25,740 nucleotides of DNA, taken from positions 1 through 25,740 of the IMG/VR virus record IMGVR_UViG_3300009091_000055; one strand, written 5' to 3'. Each line of letters starts with the position of its first letter. The first letter of the stretch is position 1. This DNA is from a virus. The position numbers and the translations under genes were made by a program. Shown piece after piece: positions 16,459 to 21,915 of the stretch. The notes below the pieces were generated by a model. That model was not told the origin of the DNA, made no database searches, and saw only the letters and a program-made list of their open reading frames with translations.

Positions 16459-16653
16459 TTACCGTCTTCTGCTCAATGGTTTCAGTCCACTGACGAATAT
16501 AACGCCACTACCATCCTTATCACGCCTTGTTGCTATTGAGAACCCGATATCGCTGATTCTCACTTTCATGTCATTACCAAGCCGCGCTTCGTGCGTCATC
16601 TTCGCATACACGCTGGCTGGCACTGTTATCATCTGCTCAATTTCTTTGATCAT
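16459..16653 (-). CDS. Small hypothetical protein
   Basis: 64 residues. The ATG at 16653 overlaps the previous stop as ATGA and has GGGAG six bases upstream. Sequence: IEQMITVPASVYAKMTHEARL, then beta-rich MKVRISDIGFSIATRRD and GVIFVSGLKP with a basic end. Resembles a small beta-sheet protein; no family recognised. The following frame may be its continuation after a shift. Confidence 0.65.
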   Translation of the reverse strand: MIKEIEQMITVPASVYAKMTHEARLGNDMKVRISDIGFSIATRRDKDGSGVIFVSGLKPLSRRR

Positions 16654-16850
16654 TTCTTTCTCCCTTTAGTCCAGTCTAGTGCGCCAGTCCATGCACTCCA
16701 CATTACCCAAGCAAGCAACACCAGCGAGGCTGTAGCGCATGCCGCCTCGATCCCTGTATAGCCATACCTATCCGCAAGCAGCGCACCAAGCACACACGAT
16801 CCATAGGCCATAATTGCCAGTATTGCTCGCCAGTTTCCGATCAAGTTCAT
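16650..16850 (-). CDS. Small membrane protein with two TM helices
   Basis: 66 residues from ATG 16850, which overlaps the previous stop (ATGA) and has GGAG six bases upstream; this rules out the longer GTG-initiated form. Two hydrophobic helices, WRAILAIMAYGSCVLGALLA and ACATASLVLLAWVMWSAW, then a basic end (TKGRKK). Size, two TM helices and the positive tail are compatible with a class II-type holin or a superinfection/membrane factor, but no lysin neighbour was recognised. Confidence 0.68.
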   Translation of the reverse strand: MNLIGNWRAILAIMAYGSCVLGALLADRYGYTGIEAACATASLVLLAWVMWSAWTGALDWTKGRKK

Positions 16851-17062
16851 TGATATCTCCATATTCGCCACAACGTAATGACCAGAAGAACAACAGAGGC
16901 CAGTGTCAAAACGTTATCGCTGATACACCAGTCTTTGCTATCAGCCAACATTGCTAGTATTGAGCATGTCCAGCAAGCGATTGATAGAGCTGCCGTCTTG
17001 AGCGCGATGACTTCCCTATCACACCCCTGCATTGCACTATCCGAAAATTTCCATTCAATCAT
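16847..17062 (-). CDS. Small membrane protein with two TM helices
   Basis: 71 residues, with GGAGG four bases before ATG 17062. The N-terminus is polar (MIEWKFSDSAMQGCDREV), followed by two hydrophobic helices (TAALSIACWTCSILAMLA and LTLASVVLLVITLWRIW). It is encoded immediately before another 2-TM protein with an ATGA overlap. The two look like a co-translated membrane pair, a layout seen for holin/antiholin couples. Function not proven. Confidence 0.68.
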   Translation of the reverse strand: MIEWKFSDSAMQGCDREVIALKTAALSIACWTCSILAMLADSKDWCISDNVLTLASVVLLVITLWRIWRYQ

Positions 17063-17119
17063 ACGTCCTCCGCTATCTCTGTTACTACCTTGTCACGCAT
17101 GGCAATCTAATAACGTTAC

Positions 17120-17302
17120 TCATCTCTTATCGCTCCCGGGCTTGCCGCAATGTGGGCACTTGTTCTCAAGACGCTTCAGCGCCCTGCTGATTGAAGACTT
17201 GTTGACTCCATACCTTAGAGCTGCTGCCGCTGCTGTCATAGTCCCGGCCAATACATAATAGCAGGCACGCTCTACAAGCATTGTTTTCTCCTTGCTTTTC
17301 AT
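17120..17302 (-). CDS. Small HTH protein with CxxC motif
   Basis: 60 residues from ATG 17302, which shares its A with the upstream stop (TAATG). A second in-frame ATG at 17281 has a perfect AAGGAG six bases upstream and may be the main start (53 residues). The helix-turn-helix reads AGTMTAAAAALRYGVNKSSISRALKRLE, in the style of short KorB/TrfB-type or resolvase-type HTHs. A CPHCGK half zinc-ribbon follows. Likely a DNA-binding regulator of phage genes. It could bind one of the palindromic operators described here, but nothing in the sequence says which. Confidence 0.7.
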   Translation of the reverse strand: MKSKEKTMLVERACYYVLAGTMTAAAAALRYGVNKSSISRALKRLENKCPHCGKPGSDKR

Positions 17303-17514
17303 TACACCACCTTGAACTCTACATCATTCGCATGTACTACCCGACGATTGCCAGCGTATATGTTCCTATCGGCCATTCTTGCGGATGATGTGTAGGTTGC
17401 CCCCATGTACCGGATGGTATCCATATCATCCAGCACGATCCACGGCCTACGCTTGGCCTGATCACAAGTCTCTTGGCCTACTATTAGAATGATCTTGCTT
17501 GCTGTCTTAGTCAT
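17302..17514 (-). CDS. Small hypothetical protein
   Basis: 70 residues. The ATG at 17514 overlaps the stop of the preceding, UGA-interrupted gene (ATGA) and has AAGG seven bases upstream. Beta-rich: KIILIVGQETCDQAKRRPWI, then MDTIRYMGATYTSSARMADR and HANDVEFKVV. No family recognised. The overlap with the interrupted gene implies that the two were translated as a coupled pair. Confidence 0.68.
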   Translation of the reverse strand: MTKTASKIILIVGQETCDQAKRRPWIVLDDMDTIRYMGATYTSSARMADRNIYAGNRRVVHANDVEFKVV

Positions 17515-17741
17515 GCCGCCACCTTTTCTGCTGTCATTATCGGGGCCATGCTGTACGATCCCCAAGGCTTGAAGAACTCAACATCGTTATGCACGCCGAT
17601 CCTGAATGTTGATTGCTTGCCCTGATCGGCATTTATAGTCACGGTTTTTTCAGTGCGCCTGAGGATGCTTGCACGGATTATTCACCCACTATCACCAACT
17701 GACCTGCAAGTGTAAGTCATACCAACTTCAAACTTGACCAT
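17511..17741 (-). pseudogene. Conserved small phage/plasmid protein interrupted by in-frame UGA
   Basis: 77-codon frame from ATG 17741 (GGGAG six bases upstream) to TGA 17511, with one internal TGA at 17684-17682 (codon 20). The frame continues perfectly after it and ends in an ATGA overlap with the next gene. Sequence: MVKFEVGMTYTCRSVGDSG, stop, then IIRASILRRTEKTVTI, VHNDVEFFKPWGSYSMAPIM. I recognise the 'Y.tRSiCDh.Ci......R..k..tv......PwG.YSMAP' pattern of a small family of unknown function in which the interrupted codon aligns with Cys. Either a recent nonsense mutation (TGC/TGT to TGA) or readthrough. Confidence 0.62.
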
Positions 17742-17753
17742 GTCGATCTCCCG

Positions 17754-17963
17754 TTATCCAAGCACGTTAAATTTAAAGTGAACCATGTTTTGCAGTGCTG
17801 ATTGCCCAAGGAACACAACTCCAAACCGACCTTCTGCCGTAGGGACTACGATAAAGCGCAAATTCGATTCATGTGAGCCGAAAGCTTTTTCAGCTGCCTT
17901 GACAGCATTATCTTCTGTTGCGTAGGTCTTGATAAATTCGATCTTTACCTGCTTCACTCCCAT
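17754..17963 (-). CDS. Small conserved phage protein; paralogue of the plus-strand gene at 19011
   Basis: 69 residues from ATG 17963, with GGGAG six bases upstream. 59 of 69 residues are identical to the product at 19011-19220 on the other strand. Sequence features: VKIEFIKTYATEDNAVKAAEK, then LRFIVVPTAEGRFGVVFLG and HFKFNVLG. I recognise the 'v.kTYaT..NA.kA......lR....t.dGR..pvfiG....q...HF.FnV.g' pattern of a small phage/plasmid family of unknown function. First gene after the promoter at 18005-18032. Confidence 0.78.
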   Translation of the reverse strand: MGVKQVKIEFIKTYATEDNAVKAAEKAFGSHESNLRFIVVPTAEGRFGVVFLGQSALQNMVHFKFNVLG

Positions 17964-18004
17964 CACGATCTCCCGTTATGCAGGCACGTCACCTGCTAAA
18001 CAGA

Positions 18005-18032
18005 ATTATACAGAGTTGCGCAATTTGTGCAA
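18005..18032 (-). promoter_or_regulatory. Sigma70-type promoter with palindrome, minus strand
   Basis: -35 TTGCAC (18032-18027), 16-base spacer, perfect -10 TATAAT (18010-18005), reading leftwards toward the gene at 17963. The -35 and spacer form a near-palindrome, GTTGCACAA-A-TTGCGCAAC (18033-18015), which could be an operator. A GCAGG/CCTGC hairpin (about 17996-17980) lies in the leader before the first SD. It would drive the accessory block and probably contribute to late genes. Confidence 0.65.
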
Positions 18033-18130
18033 CTATTTTATATAACATTGCAGAATTCCGGTATCAGCCCCGTGGAGAACCATGACTTTGAAAAGATAAC
18101 TCTTTGATTCTATTACACCGTGAATTTTCT

Positions 18131-18152
18131 AATTCTCTACTAGTAAAGAATT
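18131..18152. repeat. Dispersed 22-bp CTAG-centred repeat, copy 4
   Basis: Core TCTCTACTAGTAAAGA. In reverse complement it differs from the consensus by one base, so it is inverted relative to copies 1, 2, 3 and 6. It is five bases from copy 5 and downstream of the small terminase gene. Confidence 0.8.
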
Positions 18153-18157
18153 AATTT

Positions 18158-18179
18158 TATTCTCTGCTAGCAAAGAATT
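18158..18179. repeat. Dispersed 22-bp CTAG-centred repeat, copy 5
   Basis: Core TCTCTGCTAGCAAAGA, same orientation as copy 4, two differences from the consensus when inverted. It overlaps the TAA stop of the small terminase gene. Confidence 0.8.
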
Positions 18180-18837
18180 ACTCCTGATCCTGCTCCTGCT
18201 CATCATCCTCAACTTCTGGAGCTGGCTTCGCCTTGATGCTGTCCCGGCCCTGCACGCGCTTGGACATTTCAAGGTTCTCCATGACGGCCATAAGCTTCTC
18301 ATAGCTTACATCTACCTCACCCTCATGTCTGATAGGATCACCGCCCGGTACTCCTTCAATAGCTTGCCTATCGCCGTATATCTTGGGCATAAGCTTGGCT
18401 GTTATCCACTTGCGCGCCTCCATGCGGTTCTTCTGCCATGAGATATATCCGGGATCAAACTTCTTATTGCCCAATTCGTCAAATATTGCGTCAGGAACCT
18501 CGTCAGCTATATCCAGTATCTGGCTTGACATAGCGTGCGCTCCATCTGCTCTGGCCTGTTCATACTTCTTGCCGAACTCTACGTTCTCGCGCACCCATCT
18601 GTATATGCTCGAAGAGGCAGGCAAGTAGTCATCCATGCATATCTTGTCTATCGACTCTCCCAGTGCCAGTCTTGTCAGTACCTCATTCTCTATGTACGGA
18701 GTAAGTATTGGATACATACCAGCCTTCATCCTACCCATATTCCTTCTGAGCTGCTGTGCCTGTTCCCACTCTTCCTTGGCCTCTCTATTCTGCTTGGCCC
18801 ATCGCAATCTTTTCTGGTCTTCTGTCTCTTCTGCCAT
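18178..18837 (-). CDS. terS: Terminase small subunit-like protein
   Basis: 219 residues. The N-terminus is a charged helix (EDQKRLRWAKQNREAKEEWEQ). A DNA-binding part follows: IENEVLTRLALGESIDKICMDD, then LPASSSIYRWVREN (helix-turn-helix) and FGKKYEQARADGAH. The C-terminal oligomerisation/core part has ISWQKNRMEARKWITAKLMPKIYGDR, the characteristic end of Sf6-type small terminases, then an acidic disordered tail. It recognises packaging sites and recruits the large subunit. Unusually, no large terminase gene follows in the window. SD GGAAAG is nine bases upstream and overlaps a TACG...CGTA element. The stop overlaps a dispersed repeat. Confidence 0.82.
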   Translation of the reverse strand: MAEETEDQKRLRWAKQNREAKEEWEQAQQLRRNMGRMKAGMYPILTPYIENEVLTRLALGESIDKICMDDYLPASSSIYRWVRENVEFGKKYEQARADGAHAMSSQILDIADEVPDAIFDELGNKKFDPGYISWQKNRMEARKWITAKLMPKIYGDRQAIEGVPGGDPIRHEGEVDVSYEKLMAVMENLEMSKRVQGRDSIKAKPAPEVEDDEQEQDQE

Positions 18838-18841
18838 TTTG

Positions 18842-18855
18842 TACGTCTTTCCGTA
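18842..18855. promoter_or_regulatory. Operator-like element in the terS leader
   Basis: TACGTCTTTCCGTA, matching 12 of 14 bases with the perfect palindrome TACGGATTTCCGTA at 24544. It overlaps the terS ribosome binding site. Candidate binding site of the same repressor. Confidence 0.35.
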
Positions 18856-18938
18856 TTCTGTTCAGTTAGTTGTTTGTTACCTCTGAAGTTATCTTACCGT
18901 CTTAACTGATAGCAGTAAATTATTTTTTTATATAGGTG

Positions 18939-18967
18939 TTGACAGTCTACGCTAGGGAGCGTATATT
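18939..18967 (+). promoter_or_regulatory. Sigma70 promoter with TACGCT-N4-AGCGTA operator, plus strand
   Basis: Perfect -35 TTGACA (18939-18944), 17-base spacer, -10 TATATT (18962-18967). The spacer and -10 contain the perfect inverted repeat TACGCT-aggg-AGCGTA (18948-18963), so a bound repressor would block RNA polymerase. It drives the plus-strand block beginning at 19011. A sister promoter is at 20531. Confidence 0.8.
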
Positions 18968-19010
18968 TATATTCATGCAGTCTTTATTCACTTACTAAAG
19001 GGGTAATCAA

Positions 19011-19220
19011 ATGAGCGTTAGACAAGTCAAGATAGAGTTTATCAAGACCTATGCAACAGAAGACAATGCCGTTAAAGCAGCTACTAAGGCATTCGGTAAT
19101 CATGAGGCATTTCTTCGCTTTATTGTTATTCCTACCGCTGATGGTCGCTTCGGTGTTGTCTTTCTTGGAGAGTCTGCTTTGCAAAATATGGCTCATTTCA
19201 AATTCAACGTACTAGGCTAA
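19011..19220 (+). CDS. Small conserved phage protein; paralogue of the minus-strand gene at 17754
   Basis: 69 residues, first gene of the plus-strand operon; AAGGGG lies seven bases upstream of the ATG. The sequence, with VKIEFIKTYATEDNAVKAATK, LRFIVIPTADGRFGVVFLG and HFKFNVLG, is 59/69 identical to the 17754-17963 product. The two copies face outward around the terS gene, each first in its own transcription unit. Function unknown; the compact alpha/beta pattern and promoter-proximal position suggest an early, abundant protein. Confidence 0.8.
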   Translation: MSVRQVKIEFIKTYATEDNAVKAATKAFGNHEAFLRFIVIPTADGRFGVVFLGESALQNMAHFKFNVLG

Positions 19221-19230
19221 GGAACCAGTC

Positions 19231-19323
19231 ATGACAATCACAGTTATCCCTGATCAATTGATTGCCACTGCTCCCGGAATGGAACGCAATGAACATTCTT
19301 ATTCTCAACGTCACGACATTTAA
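19231..19323 (+). CDS. Very small hypothetical protein
   Basis: 30 codons: ATG at 19231, AAGGA seven bases upstream, stop directly before the SD of the next gene. Sequence MTITVIPDQLIATAPGM then NEHSYSQRHDI. Operon spacing is tight on both sides. Could be a real microprotein or a leader; no family recognised. Confidence 0.5.
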   Translation: MTITVIPDQLIATAPGMERNEHSYSQRHDI

Positions 19324-19333
19324 GGAGCTTATT

Positions 19334-19549
19334 ATGTACGTTATCAAAATTGATGGGGCGCTAATAGGTATGGCCATGAACCGCCCCCAGTTGCTCATCA
19401 TCCTGCGCCGGGAGAAGTTGCTTGCTGAAGGGGAGATGCTTCCAGACTTACCCAAGGCTGGCAAGCGCCTGATTATGATGCGGCCATTCCATGCACTGAC
19501 CAAGCACTTGAAATGCGCTACACGTTCTTTCACCATTGACAACGAATAG
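19334..19549 (+). CDS. Small hypothetical protein
   Basis: 71 residues from ATG 19334 with AAGGAG six bases upstream; a longer TTG-initiated form has no SD. Begins MYVIKIDGALIGMAMNRPQL, then basic RREKLLAEGEMLPDLP and GKRLIMMRPFHALTKHLKC. It has an alpha/beta pattern without TM segments. Function unknown, part of the early-type plus-strand operon. Confidence 0.68.
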   Translation: MYVIKIDGALIGMAMNRPQLLIILRREKLLAEGEMLPDLPKAGKRLIMMRPFHALTKHLKCATRSFTIDNE

Positions 19550-19558
19550 GAGATTGCC

Positions 19559-19897
19559 ATGTACGTTAATTCCAACTTATCCCACCGTGAAGCATTCTCT
19601 ATGCACGGCTCATTGCCTGAGGATCGTATGGAAGAGCTTCTGGACGCTGCCGAAGAACTCGACGCTATATGTGACGTTGAGGACGATCTGAATGTTGTTG
19701 CTGGCCATCTACCAGAAGAAGATTTTCTCAATGATGCAGTAAAGAACCTCAAGGAACTCTCCGCCAATATGCGCGGGGCTAATAAAGAAAAGTTGCTGGC
19801 CATCATTAAAGTTGTTGAAAGTGAACTTGATGAGCAAGCACGCGCCATAGAGTTCGCACAAGAAGCAATTAACAAAGCCTTATTTAAACTTCCATAA
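19559..19897 (+). CDS. Acidic helical hypothetical protein
   Basis: 112 residues with AGGAG six bases before the ATG. Almost entirely helical and acidic in the first half (EDRMEELLDAAEELDAICDVEDD), then FLNDAVKNLKELSANMRG and KLLAIIKVVESELDEQARAIEF. Reads like a small coiled-coil/helical-bundle protein that could bind a basic or nucleic-acid-binding partner. No family recognised. Confidence 0.7.
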   Translation: MYVNSNLSHREAFSMHGSLPEDRMEELLDAAEELDAICDVEDDLNVVAGHLPEEDFLNDAVKNLKELSANMRGANKEKLLAIIKVVESELDEQARAIEFAQEAINKALFKLP

Positions 19898-19908
19898 AAG
19901 GGAACTCC

Positions 19909-20145
19909 ATGACCAACTACGAGAAATTTGTTGCCGAACTTACCAAGCAGTATCAAGAGCTGTTCACAACTCCTGATTATAAATTCGCCGCCCTCAGACA
20001 TACCCCTGAGTCCCTTGCGAAATTCATGTCTGACGGACTTCGCGCTGACCAAGCAAATAAAGACGGCACTGGCATAAAGAACACGTGCAAGGCGCTCAAG
20101 ATCAAATATACATATTGCGGCATTGCCACATACCTCAACTCTTAA
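19909..20145 (+). CDS. Small conserved phage protein, unknown function
   Basis: 78 residues; AAGGGA seven bases before the ATG. I recognise the overall pattern: YEKFVAELTKQYQELF, then RHTPESLAKFMSDGL and KDGTGIKNTCKALKIKYTYCGIATYL. It belongs to a small phage/plasmid family ('R.tPE.lA..m...L..g.a.KdG.giK.tckaLgIkhTY.ai..yL'). Helical, with a possible C-terminal HTH-like arrangement, but no activity is known to me. Confidence 0.75.
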   Translation: MTNYEKFVAELTKQYQELFTTPDYKFAALRHTPESLAKFMSDGLRADQANKDGTGIKNTCKALKIKYTYCGIATYLNS

Positions 20146-20161
20146 CAAGGACATTTTTACC

Positions 20162-20281
20162 GTGGGATACAATTTACCAGTACCTGTAGAACCTGACGAA
20201 TTTGACGAATTCGATACCCTGTACTTTCCAATCAGCCAAGAGCGTAAACTTGAGGCCGCTGAATATTTTGAGGAGCGTTAA
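20162..20281 (+). CDS. Small acidic hypothetical protein, GTG start
   Basis: 39 residues starting at GTG 20162 with AAGGA nine bases upstream. Very acidic (VPVEPDEFDEFDTLYFPISQ, then RKLEAAEYFEER). The 3' end carries the GAGGAG that serves as SD for the next gene, which starts four bases after the stop. The DEFDEFD stretch comes from a short internal duplication. Function unknown. Confidence 0.6.
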   Translation: MGYNLPVPVEPDEFDEFDTLYFPISQERKLEAAEYFEER

Positions 20282-20284
20282 GCC

Positions 20285-20509
20285 ATGAACGTTACACCGA
20301 TCCAGCAAGAAGTTATCAAGAAGATATTCCAAGCGCCTCTTGGTATCGCCAGAATTGCATCTATGACTGAGCAAGAGCAGCTTGCGCTTAACCACTTGGA
20401 TGCAATGAAGATGGTGTTCAAGCAGGCTATTATGACTCACCACGGCCTTGTTCGAGTAGCTACATTGCGTCGATCTGGCCTTGAAGCATACGAAGCACTC
20501 GAAGGCTGA
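20285..20509 (+). CDS. Small hypothetical protein, possibly winged-helix-like
   Basis: 74 residues. SD GAGGAG inside the previous gene. Helical: PIQQEVIKKIFQAPLGIARI, then EQEQLALNHLDAMKMVFKQAI, ending HHGLVRVATLRRSGLEAYEAL. The last part resembles the recognition helix plus wing and closing helix of small winged-helix proteins. Last gene before the second promoter at 20531. Regulator is a guess. Confidence 0.65.
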   Translation: MNVTPIQQEVIKKIFQAPLGIARIASMTEQEQLALNHLDAMKMVFKQAIMTHHGLVRVATLRRSGLEAYEALEG

Positions 20510-20530
20510 AAATAAATTTGCATATAGGTG

Positions 20531-20558
20531 TTGACATCTACGCTGGATAGCGTATAGT
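20531..20558 (+). promoter_or_regulatory. Second sigma70 promoter with TACGCT-N4-AGCGTA operator
   Basis: -35 TTGACA (20531-20536), 16-base spacer, -10 TATAGT (20553-20558). It shares ATAGGTG before the -35 and the inverted repeat TACGCT-ggat-AGCGTA (20539-20554) with the promoter at 18939. The loop bases differ while the arms are identical, which points to a protein-binding site. Confidence 0.8.
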
Positions 20559-20608
20559 GAGCACCTGTAGCACATACATATCAATAACTTACTAAGGAGC
20601 ATTAGACC

Positions 20609-21211
20609 ATGAACAACTCTTCCACTACTACACATTTCAATTCTTTTATTGCCGCTATCAATCACGCCAAGGAGCATCGTCGCGCTGTTGCTGTTATTGC
20701 TACCGTAGACGGCGAAACATTCGGGGATTTTTTCAATCATCCTGAATTCAAGAGGGGGTCGTTCATTTCTACCTTGCACCCTATTGTGCAGCGCACACCC
20801 GGTTCCGGTATAACAGCTATCCGCGTTACACATGACTTTCGCAGTTGCGAAGAAAAGAATTCTGATATGCAAGTTTTTAGCAATGCGCAGACTAGCATTA
20901 TTGAACTCACCAATGAGCTTGAGCATCTTGAGCAGGTACAAAAAGAACTCATGACTGGAGAACCCAAGTATGTACTCAAGGCCCTTGACAAGTTTGTTCT
21001 GCTTGCACCTGAAGGCGCTGAAGCCAGCTTCAATCACTTGGTCACCAATCCTACCCATGCAAGCATAATGGGACTGTCTGAAGCGCTCGATGCCGCCAAA
21101 AGGCTGGAGTACATGAACCGCCCATGCGCTGCTGTTAAAATTGAAAATGCCATTGCTTACCGTGCCCACATTCTGCGCTCTATGATCTTGACCATACGCA
21201 CAACTTATTAA
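20609..21211 (+). CDS. Hypothetical protein, largest of the plus-strand block
   Basis: 200 residues; AAGGAG nine bases before the ATG. First half alpha/beta (FIAAINHAKEHRRAVAVIAT, then GETFGDFFNHPEFKRGSF and ITAIRVTHDFRS). Second half helical, with IIELTNELEHLEQVQKEL and a C-terminal EALDAAKRLEYMNRP. No catalytic signature recognised. It has its own regulated promoter and is the only sizeable product of that unit. Confidence 0.72.
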   Translation: MNNSSTTTHFNSFIAAINHAKEHRRAVAVIATVDGETFGDFFNHPEFKRGSFISTLHPIVQRTPGSGITAIRVTHDFRSCEEKNSDMQVFSNAQTSIIELTNELEHLEQVQKELMTGEPKYVLKALDKFVLLAPEGAEASFNHLVTNPTHASIMGLSEALDAAKRLEYMNRPCAAVKIENAIAYRAHILRSMILTIRTTY

Positions 21212-21219
21212 CATTTATG

Positions 21220-21237
21220 GCCGGGTTTACGCCCGGC
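21220..21237 (+). terminator. Possible weak terminator hairpin
   Basis: GCCGGG-tttacg-CCCGGC perfect 6-bp stem nine bases after a stop codon. Only TTAT follows, not a long T run, so termination may be partial or Rho-assisted. Confidence 0.45.
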
Positions 21238-21294
21238 TTATGAGCTGTTATTTTAACTTATTCTAATATTTAATTCAATTATTTAAGGACTATT

Positions 21295-21507
21295 ATGCTT
21301 GCCTCTTTCGTGTCTTATACAGAAGGTTATGAAATATTCATTAACGTCAATCATATCTCTGCCGTTACTCAGCACAAATCTAATCTTGAGCTTGTTTATA
21401 TATTTACTAATTCAAACGATACGGACAGCACTTTCTCTATAAAGGGTAACGCTCTTATGATTTCTAACCGAATAAATGCAATCCTGAATGAATTTTCAAG
21501 GAAATAA
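21295..21507 (+). CDS. Small hypothetical protein
   Basis: 70 residues; AAGGA seven bases upstream of the ATG. Beta-rich: FVSYTEGYEIFINVNHISAV, LELVYIFTNSND and a final NRINAILNEFSRK. The pattern 'i.v..I..v........v.i.........g....v...i..' recalls small PH-like/Sm-like sheets, but I cannot name a family. Confidence 0.65.
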   Translation: MLASFVSYTEGYEIFINVNHISAVTQHKSNLELVYIFTNSNDTDSTFSIKGNALMISNRINAILNEFSRK

Positions 21508-21509
21508 AA

Positions 21510-21587
21510 ATGACGCACGAAGACGTACCGTACTTTATTATTTTTTTAATCGCAATCGTTTTGATTGCACTTTTTTACAGGGATTAA
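21510..21587 (+). CDS. Micro-membrane protein (25 residues)
   Basis: ATG 21510 two bases after the previous stop, with AAGGA eight bases upstream. Polar start (MTHEDVPY), one hydrophobic helix (FIIFLIAIVLIALF), short basic end. The next gene starts one base after its stop. Position and composition fit a genuine small phage membrane peptide. Confidence 0.6.
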   Translation: MTHEDVPYFIIFLIAIVLIALFYRD

Positions 21588-21588
21588 C

Positions 21589-21798
21589 ATGATCGACATT
21601 ACAGCTTTAATCTGGTTTATTACCGTTTGTTCTCTTTTCGTTTTTTTGCACTTGGTTGCACAGACAAGCAAAAAAATAGATCAAGACGCATCCAGACGCT
21701 CTCAGTGGCGTTTTTGGCATAACAATAATAGGGTAGTAGCCTGCACCAACTTTAATGCAGCTACGCGCACAATGGAGGCGTTCTATGAGCACAAATAA
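21589..21798 (+). CDS. Small single-TM protein
   Basis: 69 residues from ATG 21589 with AGGGA five bases upstream; a longer TTG-initiated form is not supported. N-terminal TM helix (ITALIWFITVCSLFVFLHLV), then a polar basic domain (KKIDQDASRRSQWRFWHNNN) likely in the cytoplasm. Its end carries the GGAGG that serves the next gene, which overlaps by 14 bases. Confidence 0.65.
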   Translation: MIDITALIWFITVCSLFVFLHLVAQTSKKIDQDASRRSQWRFWHNNNRVVACTNFNAATRTMEAFYEHK

Positions 21799-21907
21799 TA
21801 GCTTCCTCTACATTATGATGACTGACTACACAGGCATGTCACTAATCTGCATTTTTTTAATCGGCTTTATTGGCTTGGCATGGGTCGCAAGCACATTTGA
21901 TATTTAG
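21785..21907 (+). CDS. Small single-TM protein (40 residues)
   Basis: ATG 21785 with a perfect GGAGG six bases upstream, inside the end of the preceding gene. Polar N-terminus (MSTNNSFLYIMMTDY), then one TM helix (SLICIFLIGFIGLAWVA). Third consecutive tiny membrane protein in this operon. Function unknown. Confidence 0.65.
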   Translation: MSTNNSFLYIMMTDYTGMSLICIFLIGFIGLAWVASTFDI

Positions 21908-21915
21908 GAGAAGAC

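Noticed and set aside
17640-17684. Selenocysteine insertion (bacterial SECIS) after the in-frame TGA
   Set aside because: Only a short GTGC/GCAC pairing with a large loop follows. No convincing SECIS hairpin at the required distance.
19204-21214. Two long antisense frames (322 and 346 codons) opposite the plus-strand small genes
   Set aside because: The plus-strand genes have regular SDs, tight spacing and family-like sequences. The antisense products are Cys/Ser/Leu-rich without pattern and lack ribosome binding sites.
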